From NCBI GenBank assembly GCA_020434465.1, contig JAGRAS010000121.1, positions 1 through 5,716 on the forward strand: a stretch of 5,716 nt of DNA, in the 5' to 3' direction. How positions within the stretch are numbered: position 1 is the first letter of the stretch; each line of letters opens with the position of its first letter. Made by a program: the position numbers and the translations under genes. The notes below the pieces were generated by a model. The model searched no databases and was not told the origin of the DNA. It worked only from the letters and a program-made list of their open reading frames with translations. Below, one piece after another: positions 5,695 to 5,716 of this stretch. The DNA is from Bdellovibrionales bacterium (GTDB taxonomy: Bacteria; Bdellovibrionota; UBA2361; JAGRAS01).

Positions 5695-5716
5695 CATGCA
5701 CTAAAAACATGCACTA
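5695..5716 (-). repeat. Perfect 9-nt direct repeat upstream of rpmI
   Basis: Read on the minus strand, TAGTGCATG occurs twice, separated by TTTT (5708-5716 and 5695-5703), giving a 13-nt period. The repeat reaches the window edge, so more copies may lie beyond. It sits 41 nt before the L35 start. It could be a regulator binding site, part of a leader RNA or the end of an upstream gene. Confidence 0.5.

Overview
The window is AT-rich bacterial DNA. It holds six complete conventional genes, one complete gene of unknown function and one gene cut by the left edge. ATG, GTG and TTG starts and normal TGA/TAA/TAG stops fit the standard bacterial code. A membrane-type (class 2, quinone-linked) dihydroorotate dehydrogenase points to a respiring organism. 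The CarD/CdnL-type regulator resembles those of low-GC Deltaproteobacteria-like lineages, but other uncultured low-GC bacteria (Melainabacteria-like groups, for example) cannot be excluded. I do not name a taxon.

Left part (1-2437): a minus-strand gene starts at 37 and runs off the left edge; it may be a peptide deformylase. Diverging from it on the plus strand are a PhnP-like metallo-beta-lactamase-fold hydrolase (116-904) and, after 60 nt, a 490-residue helical-repeat protein of unknown role (965-2437). Neither plus-strand gene has a visible Shine-Dalgarno site. The divergent spacer carries the palindrome-containing motif TGTCC-N3-GGACATTTTCG.

Middle (2438-3506): the helical-repeat gene converges on a carD-type regulator gene (2492-3013, minus). 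That gene has a clear sigma70-like promoter, a good ribosome-binding site in front of a TTG start, and an 8-bp palindrome in its leader. The leader palindrome contains the same motif as the left divergent spacer. A gene-free, very AT-rich stretch of about 370 nt follows, with a chain of perfect small inverted repeats at 3290-3396. This is the least explained part of the window.

Right part (3507-5716): a tight minus-strand gene run, probably one operon: rpmI (L35), rplT (L20), rimI-like acetyltransferase, pyrD. Spacings are 11 nt, 11 nt and a 14-nt overlap. It joins ribosomal proteins, a likely ribosomal-protein-modifying enzyme and a pyrimidine-biosynthesis enzyme, which together with carD gives the window a growth and translation theme. 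A perfect 9-nt direct repeat lies at the right edge upstream of rpmI.

I see no mobile element, CRISPR array, tRNA or rRNA. The genes are mostly core housekeeping. The best leads for something undescribed are the shared palindromic motif, the hairpin-rich gap and the orphan helical-repeat protein.
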